This document shows positions 54,886 to 62,308 of a stretch of 64,000 bases of DNA, piece after piece. Each line of letters opens with the position of its first letter. The stretch's first letter is position 1. Both the position numbers and the translations under genes were made by a program. The stretch spans positions 1-64,000 of the forward strand of contig JAEWST010000002.1 of the NCBI GenBank assembly GCA_023398105.1, written 5' to 3'. The stretch comes from Bacillota bacterium. GTDB taxonomy: Bacteria; Bacillota; Clostridia; Acetivibrionales; DSM-1351. The notes beneath the pieces are model-generated. The model made no database searches. It saw only the letters and a program-made list of their open reading frames with translations, and had not been told where the DNA came from.

Positions 54886-55917
54886 ATGAAAAAAGTGCTT
54901 GAACCAATGAGTGCCTTTTATGGGATGAAGGACATGTTAGGAATTGACGACCCTTTTGGTGATTGTATGTGTATGTCAGATTTATCTACTTTAAATTACT
55001 TTGGCTTAAGCACTTTAGAAATTTTATATAATTTACGCTTTTCTTATATATATTTAGAAGAAAACTATTTCGGACACCCTGCTTTTGGCATAGACACTTT
55101 TTTATTTAATAAAAGAGAAGATATATTAAAAGAACTTGGAATTAGCATTATAGAAAAACAGCCTCCAATGGATTTATTAGTTGAAAATATTCGGCAATCA
55201 ATAATTACTAATAGACCCATTTTTCTTTTTGTTGATTTATTCTATCAAGAGGGAAGATATTTTTATTATAATAACCGACATGCAGCTCACGCTTGCCTTG
55301 TCTATGGCTTTGATGACGAAAATCAACTGATATATACTATTGATAACTATGATGGATACAAGACTTATACCGTATCTTACGACATGATTGTAATGTATTG
55401 CAAAGGTATATTTGAATATTGCAACTTTAGAGTAGATTCACAATATTTTCGTGAATACTGCTTTCATGGTACTAATCTGAAGTTTGATGAAGAATATAAG
55501 GATAAAATTCTGAGAAGATTTATAAAGAATTCATTAGATAAAGCAGAAGACTGGTACAATAGCTTAAATTCAATTAAAAACCTTAGTGATAGATTGGAAA
55601 CTTTGATGAATTTAAAGACTTTCGAAGGAAACCTTTCTGCAGTAATATATAAAAAAGGTTCTCAATGCTTTATGATTAAGAACCTCTACCAATATGATAT
55701 TTTTGATAAAAATATTCAGCTGGAAATAGACAGTAAACTAAATGCAATATTAGAAAATTGGACACGTATCAGAAGTATTGCTATCCACTATAACAGGAGT
55801 AACAAGGGGCTTGATGATAAATGTATAAATATAAGGAAGAGATTAGATATTATTTACGAGGATGAAAGAGTTTGTAGCGATTTATTATATAGCCAGTTTA
55901 GGCAGTATATAGGATAG
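54886..55917 (+). CDS. BtrH-like N-terminal domain protein
   Basis: A 343-residue soluble protein. Residues about 20-185 match the butirosin BtrH N-terminal / C39-like fold: FGDCMCMSDLSTL near residue 24 with the candidate Cys, NRHAAHACLVYGFD near 131-144 with the His, and YTIDNYDGY. BtrH is an acyltransferase that moves an acyl chain from a carrier protein to an aminoglycoside. The C-terminal half is helical and unassigned. It is a lone plus-strand gene here. A type II thioesterase 7 kb away also implies carrier-protein chemistry. AGAAAGGAAGC precedes the start. Confidence 0.75.
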   Translation: MKKVLEPMSAFYGMKDMLGIDDPFGDCMCMSDLSTLNYFGLSTLEILYNLRFSYIYLEENYFGHPAFGIDTFLFNKREDILKELGISIIEKQPPMDLLVENIRQSIITNRPIFLFVDLFYQEGRYFYYNNRHAAHACLVYGFDDENQLIYTIDNYDGYKTYTVSYDMIVMYCKGIFEYCNFRVDSQYFREYCFHGTNLKFDEEYKDKILRRFIKNSLDKAEDWYNSLNSIKNLSDRLETLMNLKTFEGNLSAVIYKKGSQCFMIKNLYQYDIFDKNIQLEIDSKLNAILENWTRIRSIAIHYNRSNKGLDDKCINIRKRLDIIYEDERVCSDLLYSQFRQYIG

Positions 55918-55928
55918 ACTCTCGCATT

Positions 55929-56543
55929 TTATGCAAAACACCTATCAGAAAGACCTCTCATCTCTCTACTAGCCTCAAAAATATTATCCTGAGCAAAGAT
56001 TGCTGAAACAACAGCTACTCCATCAGCTCCGCTTCCTTTTAGCTGCATTATATTCTGTTTTGTAATACCCCCTATTAAAACAACGGGAATTGAAACTGCT
56101 TGACAAATTGCTTTCACTGTCTCAATGCAGACAGCATTTGCATCTAATTTTGTGGTGGTTGAAAATACTGCTCCCACCCCAATATAATTAGCCCCCATTT
56201 TTTCAGCAAGTACAGCCTGCTCTATAGTCTGTGCAGACACCCCCAAAATCATATCTCCTACTTTGTTTCTTACATCACACGCCTGTATATCCTTCTGTCC
56301 AACATGAACTCCATCTGCTCCGCATGCAATTGCAACATCTACCTCATCATTGATGACAAAGGGAATATGATACTTGTCTGTTACTATTTTTATTTCTTTA
56401 GCTAAAGCTACGTAATCATTAAAAGTAATATCTTTTTCCCGAAGCTGGACAAAAGTAGCTCCACCTTTGATGCACTCTTCAACCTGCTCTGCTAGTGAAT
56501 TGCTTCCTAACCACATTCTATCGGTGACAGCATATAATCTCAT
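55929..56543 (-). CDS. thiE: Thiamine-phosphate synthase
   Basis: A 204-residue TIM barrel: LYAVTDRMWLG at the start, QLREKDITFNDYVALAKEI near 36-54, PFVINDEVDVAIACGADGVHVGQKD and VVLIGGITKQNI. It joins HMP pyrophosphate and HET phosphate to thiamine phosphate. Start placed at ATG 56543 (family N-terminus); a GTG at 56573 is also in frame and would overlap thiM. Last gene of thiD-thiM-thiE. Confidence 0.93.
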   Translation of the reverse strand: MRLYAVTDRMWLGSNSLAEQVEECIKGGATFVQLREKDITFNDYVALAKEIKIVTDKYHIPFVINDEVDVAIACGADGVHVGQKDIQACDVRNKVGDMILGVSAQTIEQAVLAEKMGANYIGVGAVFSTTTKLDANAVCIETVKAICQAVSIPVVLIGGITKQNIMQLKGSGADGVAVVSAIFAQDNIFEASREMRGLSDRCFA

Positions 56544-56550
56544 GGACTCT

Positions 56551-57375
56551 TTATTTAATTTCAATTTTTGCACCTTCCTTTAGCTTTTCCGCAGTCATTT
56601 TACTAATTTCATCAATTATATAGGAACGCAAGGTTGATGAGCCCTTATCCTCTTCAACAACACGTTTGTACGCCAATTCTCCTGCTAATCCCATTGTACA
56701 GACAGCTGTAGCCGTTGCGTGCAAAGGTTCTTCTTGATTCGCACCAACAAAAGCAGCAATCATTGCCGACAACATGCAACCTGTACCAGTGACTTTCGAC
56801 ATTGAAGGATGTCCATTTCTTATAATATAAGCCTTTTCACTGTTTGCAACAATGTCAATAGCCCCTGTTATAGCAATATTTGCCCCTATCCTTTGGCTTA
56901 AGCTATTTGCAAACGAAACTACTTCAATTAAATTTTCGTCTGTAACAGCATCGCTGACATCCGCATCAACTCCCTGAGTTGTACCACTTCCTCTGTCAAC
57001 TGTCTTGATTTCTGAGATATTTCCACGAATGACACTAAATTTTATTTTCTCTAGTAACTCAAAGGTTGTTTTAGTACGAAAGCTTGATGCTCCAGCTCCA
57101 ACTGGGTCTAGCACAATTATATGAGAAAGTTGATTTGCTTTCTTACCAGCTTTGAGCATAGAGTCAATGGTTCTGGAATTTAGTGTGCCAATATTAATAT
57201 TTAAAGCTGTGCATATAGAAGTAATCTCTTCAACTTCCTTCTCATCATCTGCCATAATGGGTGAAGCTCCGCAAGCTAACAATGCATTTGCCACATCATT
57301 AACTGTAACATAATTGGTAATGCAATGTACCAGTGGGTGTTTATTATTAATATTTTCAAAAATCTTTGTAAACAT
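56551..57375 (-). CDS. thiM: Hydroxyethylthiazole kinase
   Basis: A 274-residue ribokinase-fold enzyme: HPLVHCITNYVTVNDVANAL near 14-33, ASPIMADDEKEVEE, GVDADVSDAV and the anion-hole KVTGTGCMLSAMIAAF near 203. It phosphorylates hydroxyethylthiazole for salvage. The start at 57375 gives the family N-terminus (MFTKIFENI); ATG 57387 is also in frame. Its leader has the SD-stem-ATG layout (57373-57439). Confidence 0.94.
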   Translation of the reverse strand: MFTKIFENINNKHPLVHCITNYVTVNDVANALLACGASPIMADDEKEVEEITSICTALNINIGTLNSRTIDSMLKAGKKANQLSHIIVLDPVGAGASSFRTKTTFELLEKIKFSVIRGNISEIKTVDRGSGTTQGVDADVSDAVTDENLIEVVSFANSLSQRIGANIAITGAIDIVANSEKAYIIRNGHPSMSKVTGTGCMLSAMIAAFVGANQEEPLHATATAVCTMGLAGELAYKRVVEEDKGSSTLRSYIIDEISKMTAEKLKEGAKIEIK

Positions 57376-57439
57376 ATTTATGTCCATGTCTCACATCTGC
57401 ACAAAACTACTAATATGACATGAACCTTGCACCTCCCTT
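57373..57439 (-). promoter_or_regulatory. Leader with a stem between Shine-Dalgarno and thiM start codon
   Basis: Minus-strand order: AAGGGAGGT (57431-57439), GCAAG, GTTCATGTC (57417-57425), a 26-base loop, GACATGGAC (57382-57390), ATAAAT, ATG. The 9-bp stem has one U-G pair where the hotdog leader has C-G. Unpaired spacing from GGAGGT to ATG is again 11 bases. ATGTCATATTAG in the left arm could be a 3-codon leader. Confidence 0.55.
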
Positions 57440-57445
57440 GGAATT

Positions 57446-58258
57446 TTATTTATCTGTTCCATTTTCTTTATTCAAACATTCAATACCAAAGGTATGGTCT
57501 AGCGGTCCGCTCCCCTTGCCAAGATTTAAATTTGCTTTTAGTGCACCTGAAATATATTTTTTTGCATTGCTTATGCTTTGTGACAAGCTATTACCGATAG
57601 CTAAATTGCTTGCAATTGCCGAGGACAAAGTACATCCAGTGCCATGAGTATTGGGATTGTCGATTCGTTCTCCGTAAAACCACTCAGCTTTGCCATTGTG
57701 ATATAGCAAATCATTTGCATCATTTAGCTGATGTCCACCCTTAATTAAAATTGCACCGATGTAATACTGTGCTATTTTTTCAGCAGCATAAACCATATGG
57801 TCTGCTTTCGTTATTCCTATCCCACTCAGCACTTCTGCTTCAGGTATATTGGGAGTAATGATTGTTGCAACAGGAATAAGCTTTTCTACTAAAGCAGCTG
57901 CTGCATCATCAGCCAAAAGCTTACTGCCGCTTGTAGATATCATTACTGGGTCTAAAACGATTTTTTTAGCATTTTCCTTAATCAATTTAGCAGCTATGGT
58001 ATCTATAAGTCCCTTACTTGAAACCATTCCAATCTTAACAGCATCTGGATAAATATCACTGAAAACACTCTCTAATTGTTTTTCTAAAAAATCGGGCGTA
58101 ACTTCCATAATTCCATATACACCAGTTGTATTTTGAGCTGTAAGTGCCGTGATAGCACTCATTGCATAAAGTTTATGTGCTGTAATTGTTTTTATGTCTG
58201 CCTGAATACCAGCACCACCGCTACAGTCACTGCCTGCTATTGTTAAAACAGTCTTCAT
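57446..58258 (-). CDS. thiD: Hydroxymethylpyrimidine/phosphomethylpyrimidine kinase
   Basis: A 270-residue ribokinase-fold kinase: TIAGSDCSGGAGIQADIKT near residues 6-24, VLDPVMISTSGSKLL near 106 and the catalytic NTHGTGCTLSSAIASNLA near 207. It carries out both phosphorylations of HMP. First gene after the TPP riboswitch; AAGGGAG precedes the start. Followed by thiM and thiE. Confidence 0.95.
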   Translation of the reverse strand: MKTVLTIAGSDCSGGAGIQADIKTITAHKLYAMSAITALTAQNTTGVYGIMEVTPDFLEKQLESVFSDIYPDAVKIGMVSSKGLIDTIAAKLIKENAKKIVLDPVMISTSGSKLLADDAAAALVEKLIPVATIITPNIPEAEVLSGIGITKADHMVYAAEKIAQYYIGAILIKGGHQLNDANDLLYHNGKAEWFYGERIDNPNTHGTGCTLSSAIASNLAIGNSLSQSISNAKKYISGALKANLNLGKGSGPLDHTFGIECLNKENGTDK

Positions 58259-58439
58259 ATATAGTTATCTCCCTTACTTTTAGGAACAAGGTGACTAATG
58301 CTACTTCTACCTGTGTTTTATTAACTAGCTCAACTTTCCCACATAAAAGTTTTGATGTTCAAACTTATCAAGGGTTTGTTTACAAAATAATAGCTTTAAT
58401 TAGTAATGGTTTATCTGTTGACACCTAATTCCTGCAATA

Positions 58440-58467
58440 ATTGCTCAGCAAATAATTGCTCAGCAAA
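58440..58467. repeat. Short tandem repeat ATTGCTCAGCAAATA
   Basis: Two copies of ATTGCTCAGCAAATA in a row beside the TPP-switch terminator, each a small TTGCT / AGCAA palindrome. No function is evident. Confidence 0.5.
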
Positions 58468-58468
58468 T

Positions 58469-58498
58469 AAAAAAGTGCCTATCCTAGAGAATAGACAC
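58469..58498 (-). terminator. Terminator of the TPP riboswitch
   Basis: Minus-strand GTGTCTATTC-TCTA-GGATAGGCAC followed by TTTTTTA, 20 bases after the aptamer. It is the expression platform for thiD-thiM-thiE. Confidence 0.85.
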
Positions 58499-58518
58499 CA
58501 CATTATTTCTAAATAAAT

Positions 58519-58592
58519 GCTCCCTACGACAGTATTAACTGACAGGTTCAAAGGGTCAGACAGCGTCTTCTCAACTTAATTAGTTCCCCTGC
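58519..58592 (-). promoter_or_regulatory. TPP riboswitch (THI box)
   Basis: Minus-strand blocks GCAGGGGAACTA, TTGAGAAGACGCTG, GACCCTTTGAACCTGTC and CGTAGGGAGC are the conserved parts of the TPP aptamer. The CTGAGA element reads TTGAGA, a minor departure. Confidence 0.93.
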
Positions 58593-58735
58593 AAAAGCTA
58601 TTTAATTTAATAGCATTATATTCGTACTTTATAATATTGTCAAGCATACAGTTGAAATCACAAAAAATACATAAACTAATATATAGCCAACATACCATTG
58701 AATACTTAACAGATACTATAGATACATTTTTACAT

Positions 58736-59017
58736 TTATACTGACATATCATCTAAACCCTTTAAGCGTTCTTTTATGCTTTGAAGCTGTTTTTCAAGAA
58801 AACTTGCCTGGTTCTTTAAATCGGTTCTTTCATCCAGCTCTTGTCTGCCAAATGTTCCTGTACAGCAAGCCCTTCCCCTAAAACCTCTTCCTGCTATCCT
58901 TCCGCATCTATATGCTCTATTGGTAAATTGATTCGAAGCATATCCTGCACAATTGCCTGTTCCCTTTCCTGTTAATGGCCCCATTCCCATTGGCCCTGTT
59001 CCATCTCTTCTTGGCAA
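58736..59017 (-). CDS. DUF5320 domain protein
   Basis: A 93-residue protein. The N-terminal MPRRDGTGPMGMGPLTGKG and the Gly/Arg/Cys-rich middle (NCAGY, YRCGRIAGRGFRGRACC) are typical of DUF5320. A short coiled coil follows (about 65-90, KNQASFLEKQLQSIKERLKG). The start is a TTG at 59017, after AAGGAGTGATTTA, which gives the family N-terminus. Such proteins occur with NifX/DUF134/MBL genes and may bind metal or Fe-S; function unknown. A GGGCATATGCC-like hairpin lies just upstream (59041-59085). Confidence 0.75.
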   Translation of the reverse strand: MPRRDGTGPMGMGPLTGKGTGNCAGYASNQFTNRAYRCGRIAGRGFRGRACCTGTFGRQELDERTDLKNQASFLEKQLQSIKERLKGLDDMSV

Positions 59018-59040
59018 ATAAATCACTCCTTAATTTTTTA

Positions 59041-59087
59041 TATGGCATACGCCCATTAACATTGTATAATTATTATGGGCATATGTC
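59041..59087. promoter_or_regulatory. Inverted repeat upstream of the DUF5320 gene
   Basis: ATGGCATACGCCCAT / ATGGGCATATGTC arms, nearly complementary, separated by 17 bases, within 70 bases of the start codon. Could be an operator or RNA hairpin. No regulator can be assigned. Confidence 0.4.
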
Positions 59088-59118
59088 AATAACTTTTTAG
59101 ACTATTAAGAATAATATA

Positions 59119-59352
59119 CTCAACTTTCGCAGTTGAATATACCACTTAAAGTCTAGTAATATAAGGTGTAGTAGCATTATCAATGGAAAGTTGGATTAAA
59201 AACAATTGCATGATTTAGTTGTATGAGAAAAGCTTGCTTTTTTTGAGGCTCGAAAGTGCACAATGTAAGCACCAACTATACTTTCGAGTTATTTTGGCAA
59301 AACCATTGATAATGCTACCGTGCCAATTGATTTTTATGTTCGTAAGTTGAAT
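59119..59352. repeat. Fold-back element, copy B2
   Basis: 234 bp with ends CTCAACTTTCG / CGTAAGTTGA, a perfect 16-bp inner inverted repeat GTAGCATTATCAATGG (59171-59186) / CCATTGATAATGCTAC (59303-59318), and a central CTCGAAAGT / ACTTTCGAG stem (59249-59257, 59280-59288). Fills the space between the DUF5320 gene and the permease. Non-coding. Confidence 0.7.
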
Positions 59353-59425
59353 TTATAACTGTTATTCAGCAAAGTTACGTTATTAATTTATTTAACGTAA
59401 AACTATATAACTAAGCTATTCCTTA

Positions 59426-59965
59426 TTAATTACCAATTCCGTCTGAATTCATATATATATCCTGTTTTCCTTTATCACCAACGAATTTTTCCGTTAAATA
59501 TGCAATTATGGCAATACCAAAAATATTAATTACAAAACGAGTTATCATAAATTTAAATCCCATAGATGATGCCTCAAAAAATAGCAAAGGTATTTTTGTA
59601 GTTGACCATGCACCAATAAAAATTAGAACATTTGAGAACTTACTTCCCTTTTGAAGTAAAACTACTGCTATCGGAAATGCCGCATATAAAGGTCCTGCTG
59701 CAGCAGAACCTAGAATAAATGATATTACTACTCCTATCAGTCCAGACTTCTGACCCATGAATTTCATCATAGTTTCTTTCTTCACCCAAACATCTAAAAG
59801 CCCCAAAAGCACAAAAATTGGCGGTAATACAGCAAGCATTTCAAGTGCATTATTCCAGGTCAGGTTAAAAGATTTTTTCCCTATCGAAGGAAATAAAATT
59901 AGAATAATTAAATTTATTATGGCTACTAATATAAAAGCTTTATATCTTTTTATAATTCCCATCAT
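59426..59965 (-). CDS. Permease half-protein 2 (DUF318-like)
   Basis: A 179-residue membrane protein with about four helices. The segment GLIGVVISFILGSAAAGPLY followed by AAFPIAVVLLQKGSKFSNVL matches the ArsP/DUF318 permease repeat. It parallels the other half at 59962-60441, so the two probably form one heterodimeric channel. The start ATG 59965 overlaps the stop of the partner. Substrate unknown; relatives move organoarsenicals or other small solutes. Confidence 0.78.
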   Translation of the reverse strand: MMGIIKRYKAFILVAIINLIILILFPSIGKKSFNLTWNNALEMLAVLPPIFVLLGLLDVWVKKETMMKFMGQKSGLIGVVISFILGSAAAGPLYAAFPIAVVLLQKGSKFSNVLIFIGAWSTTKIPLLFFEASSMGFKFMITRFVINIFGIAIIAYLTEKFVGDKGKQDIYMNSDGIGN

Positions 59966-60441
59966 CTCATCACCCACCCTATAACTATTGCTACAACATA
60001 TGAAAAAACAAATGCTAAAGCATTCCTCAAAATTGCAGCTTTCTTTCCAAAGCATTTGATTTCCATTGACATAGTTGCGATACCCACCATCATTAAAGTT
60101 GATATAAATACAGCTATCTGCATAAAACCTGCACCACTTTTCAGCAAAGCAGCTACCAATGGAAATGCAACAAAACCTGGTATTAATGTAATTGATCCAA
60201 TAATTGAAGCAGTAGCTATCCCAAACCAACCTGATTCTTGTCCAATTAATCTTGATATTGTTTCTGGACTTAGTATTGCAAGTAGAATACCAATTATTAT
60301 TAATATGGATGATAATTGAGGCAGTATATTTTCAAAGGATTTCCAAGCCTTTTTCAAGGCTTCCTTTGTTTTCTTTCTATCCTTAAAAAACGAAATCAAA
60401 AGCAACCCAATAGCAAGTATATATGTTATAATTGTAAACAT
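59962..60441 (-). CDS. Permease half-protein 1 (DUF318-like)
   Basis: A 159-residue membrane protein with about four to five helices. The conserved repeat GWFGIATASIIGSITLIPGF and VAFPLVAALLKSGAGFMQIAV aligns with the second half-protein. An A-G-rich AAGGAGAAC precedes the start. It is followed without gap by its partner, so a usual single-chain permease is here encoded by two coupled genes. There is no frameshift between them: each has its own start and stop. Confidence 0.78.
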   Translation of the reverse strand: MFTIITYILAIGLLLISFFKDRKKTKEALKKAWKSFENILPQLSSILIIIGILLAILSPETISRLIGQESGWFGIATASIIGSITLIPGFVAFPLVAALLKSGAGFMQIAVFISTLMMVGIATMSMEIKCFGKKAAILRNALAFVFSYVVAIVIGWVMR

Positions 60442-60466
60442 TTAGTTCTCCTTATATTTAAATTAA

Positions 60467-61405
60467 CTATATTTCTTTTTCAAGGAAATCAACTAAAAAT
60501 TCCGAACTCTTTTCCACACAGCCTATACATGAGAGCTTTCTACCTAACCTTATTTCCTTACACTTTATGTCTCCCGCACAATTTAAAAAATATTTTTCTA
60601 ATTCAGACAATTGCTTATCAGCCGAACACTGCTGTAGCATGTATCTAGCTGCATAATAAGCTCCACACATTCCATCTGGTGCATTACCGCCGCCAAAGCT
60701 CTTAAAACTATCTATAATATTTTCATCTATTTTCAATTCCTTTTTAAATGCACTAACGACTGATTGTGCACAGTTCATCCTCTTATATCCTTCTTTGCCA
60801 AGATAATAATTTTTCGCACTATTTACAGCCGTATTTAAATAGTCTACTGAATTATATAACTCAATTTCCCAGTTGCCTTTTTCATATTTTATTAGGTTTA
60901 TGCAAGTATTTTTTATAAATGTCTCCCCAATAATAATTGAGTTCTCTGATACAGTTTTTAAAATTGAGTTTATTAGTGCTCCATGAGAAACAAGAATAAT
61001 CCTTTTCCCCTCATATTTTTTTACTATGTATTCCAAGCCTTTTTTAGCTCTCTCAGCCAATGCCTCATCACTTTCTTTTTCTGGAATAACTCCATCCGGG
61101 AAATTCTGCTGCTGCTGCTCTAGTGTCATTCCTGAACCTTTTCCAAAATCTCTTTCTATAAAAGCATCTAAAGCTATTATTTCATCTATTCCAACACTTT
61201 CGCCAATAATTTTCGCTGTACAAAATGCCCTTTTAAGAGGACTTGACACTATAACATCCCATTGGGATTTATTAAGATACTCTGCAACTAAATATGCTTG
61301 TTCTTCCCCTTTTTTGTTTAATTCAATGTCTTCTCTTCCTTGAAATATTTTTTGCGTATTCCAATCAGTTTCACCGTGTCGTACTATGCAAATCTCTGTT
61401 ACCAT
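60467..61405 (-). CDS. Histidine phosphatase fused to C_GCAxxG_C_C redox domain
   Basis: A 312-residue fusion. Residues 1-195 are a phosphoglycerate-mutase-type phosphatase: CIVRHGETDWNTQKIFQGRE (catalytic His), SPLKRAFCTAKIIG, ERDFGKGSG, LVSHGALINS (second His). Residues about 200-312 are a C_GCAxxG_C_C domain: MNCAQSVVSAF, FGGGNAPDGMCGAYYAAR, LNCAGDIKCKE, LSCIGCV, a Cys-rich module thought to bind metal or act in redox. TGAGGAGATT precedes the start. It lies upstream of the split permease, 25 bases away, so one operon. Confidence 0.85.
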   Translation of the reverse strand: MVTEICIVRHGETDWNTQKIFQGREDIELNKKGEEQAYLVAEYLNKSQWDVIVSSPLKRAFCTAKIIGESVGIDEIIALDAFIERDFGKGSGMTLEQQQQNFPDGVIPEKESDEALAERAKKGLEYIVKKYEGKRIILVSHGALINSILKTVSENSIIIGETFIKNTCINLIKYEKGNWEIELYNSVDYLNTAVNSAKNYYLGKEGYKRMNCAQSVVSAFKKELKIDENIIDSFKSFGGGNAPDGMCGAYYAARYMLQQCSADKQLSELEKYFLNCAGDIKCKEIRLGRKLSCIGCVEKSSEFLVDFLEKEI

Positions 61406-61686
61406 AAAAATCTCCTCAATAAAAGTTTAGAAATTAGGGCTTTGCATAATTAAAGTCCAAAACTTAATGTTGGGCAAATCAGCAAAACCCTGATATATTT
61501 TAATTATTAATCTAATATTCAAATTCATAAAACTTGAGAATTAAAAGCCACCTTAGATATGCTCAATTGATAAAACTTTTTAGATAATACTAAAAAATAT
61601 CTATAATAAGCATGATAGAATTAAATGTAACTATCCAAGTAGAACATTATTCCTTCAAAAACAACATATTCTATCTCAAAGTATTA

Positions 61687-62160
61687 TTATTCAATCCTCC
61701 CACGTCTAAAGCAGTTTCCTTTGCAGAACTTTTGCCCATTAGAATTTTCACAGGCTATTCTCTTCGAATTACAGTCAGGACATCCATAATTACCCTTTGT
61801 TGCTTTTTCAAAGTTTTCATAGCTTTCCTTCCATACCCTGTCACAATCAAGGCAGTGAACATGACATATATTTCTGGTAAAATTTCCGCCCTCAATACGA
61901 ATTGCTTTGCCATTTATAATACTGTCAGCTATTTTTTCTCTTCCTGAGTTAAGGATCCTTTGAAAAGTCTGTCTAGATACTTCCATTTTTTCAGCACACT
62001 CTTCTTGTTCTAATTTCTCTACATCCTTTAATCGGATAGCTTCAACTTCCTCTATTTTTAAAATGTTTTCTTCCATTTGTTCTTGTGGTACATTTATAGG
62101 TATAAATTGCTGTATCTTAGGAATAAATTCAACTTTTCTCCATTTAGTAGGTCTTGGCAA
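61687..62160 (-). CDS. DUF134 family DNA-binding protein
   Basis: A 157-residue protein with the DUF134 start (MPRPTKWRKVEFIP) and an HTH of sigma-region-4 type (KLEQEECAEKMEVSRQTFQRIL, about 49-70). A C-terminal Cys-rich part follows (HVHCLDCDRVW, YGCPDCNSKRIACEN, CKGNCFRRG), a likely zinc or Fe-S site. It starts with TTG at 62160 after GGGGAATACC. Family members sit next to metal-related and NifX-type genes and are probably regulators. Confidence 0.82.
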   Translation of the reverse strand: MPRPTKWRKVEFIPKIQQFIPINVPQEQMEENILKIEEVEAIRLKDVEKLEQEECAEKMEVSRQTFQRILNSGREKIADSIINGKAIRIEGGNFTRNICHVHCLDCDRVWKESYENFEKATKGNYGCPDCNSKRIACENSNGQKFCKGNCFRRGRIE

Positions 62161-62308
62161 CTTGGTATTCCCCTTTCATTTAATTACAAAATACAAGCTT
62201 GCCTTCATTATAGCATCTTTTATTTTTATAAAAAAGAAGGTTATTAATAAACTTATATCAAATGTCTCTTATATTTCAAATAAATGACAAATTCAATTGC
62301 AGCTTTTA

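Noticed and set aside
59966..60229. Upstream extension of permease half 2
   Set aside because: It is an out-of-frame reading of the partner permease gene; the ATG at 59965 overlapping the partner's stop is the natural start.
60001..60442. Frameshift splitting one permease into two frames
   Set aside because: Both halves have proper start codons, ribosome binding sites and full membrane repeats, so a designed two-gene arrangement is more likely than an error.
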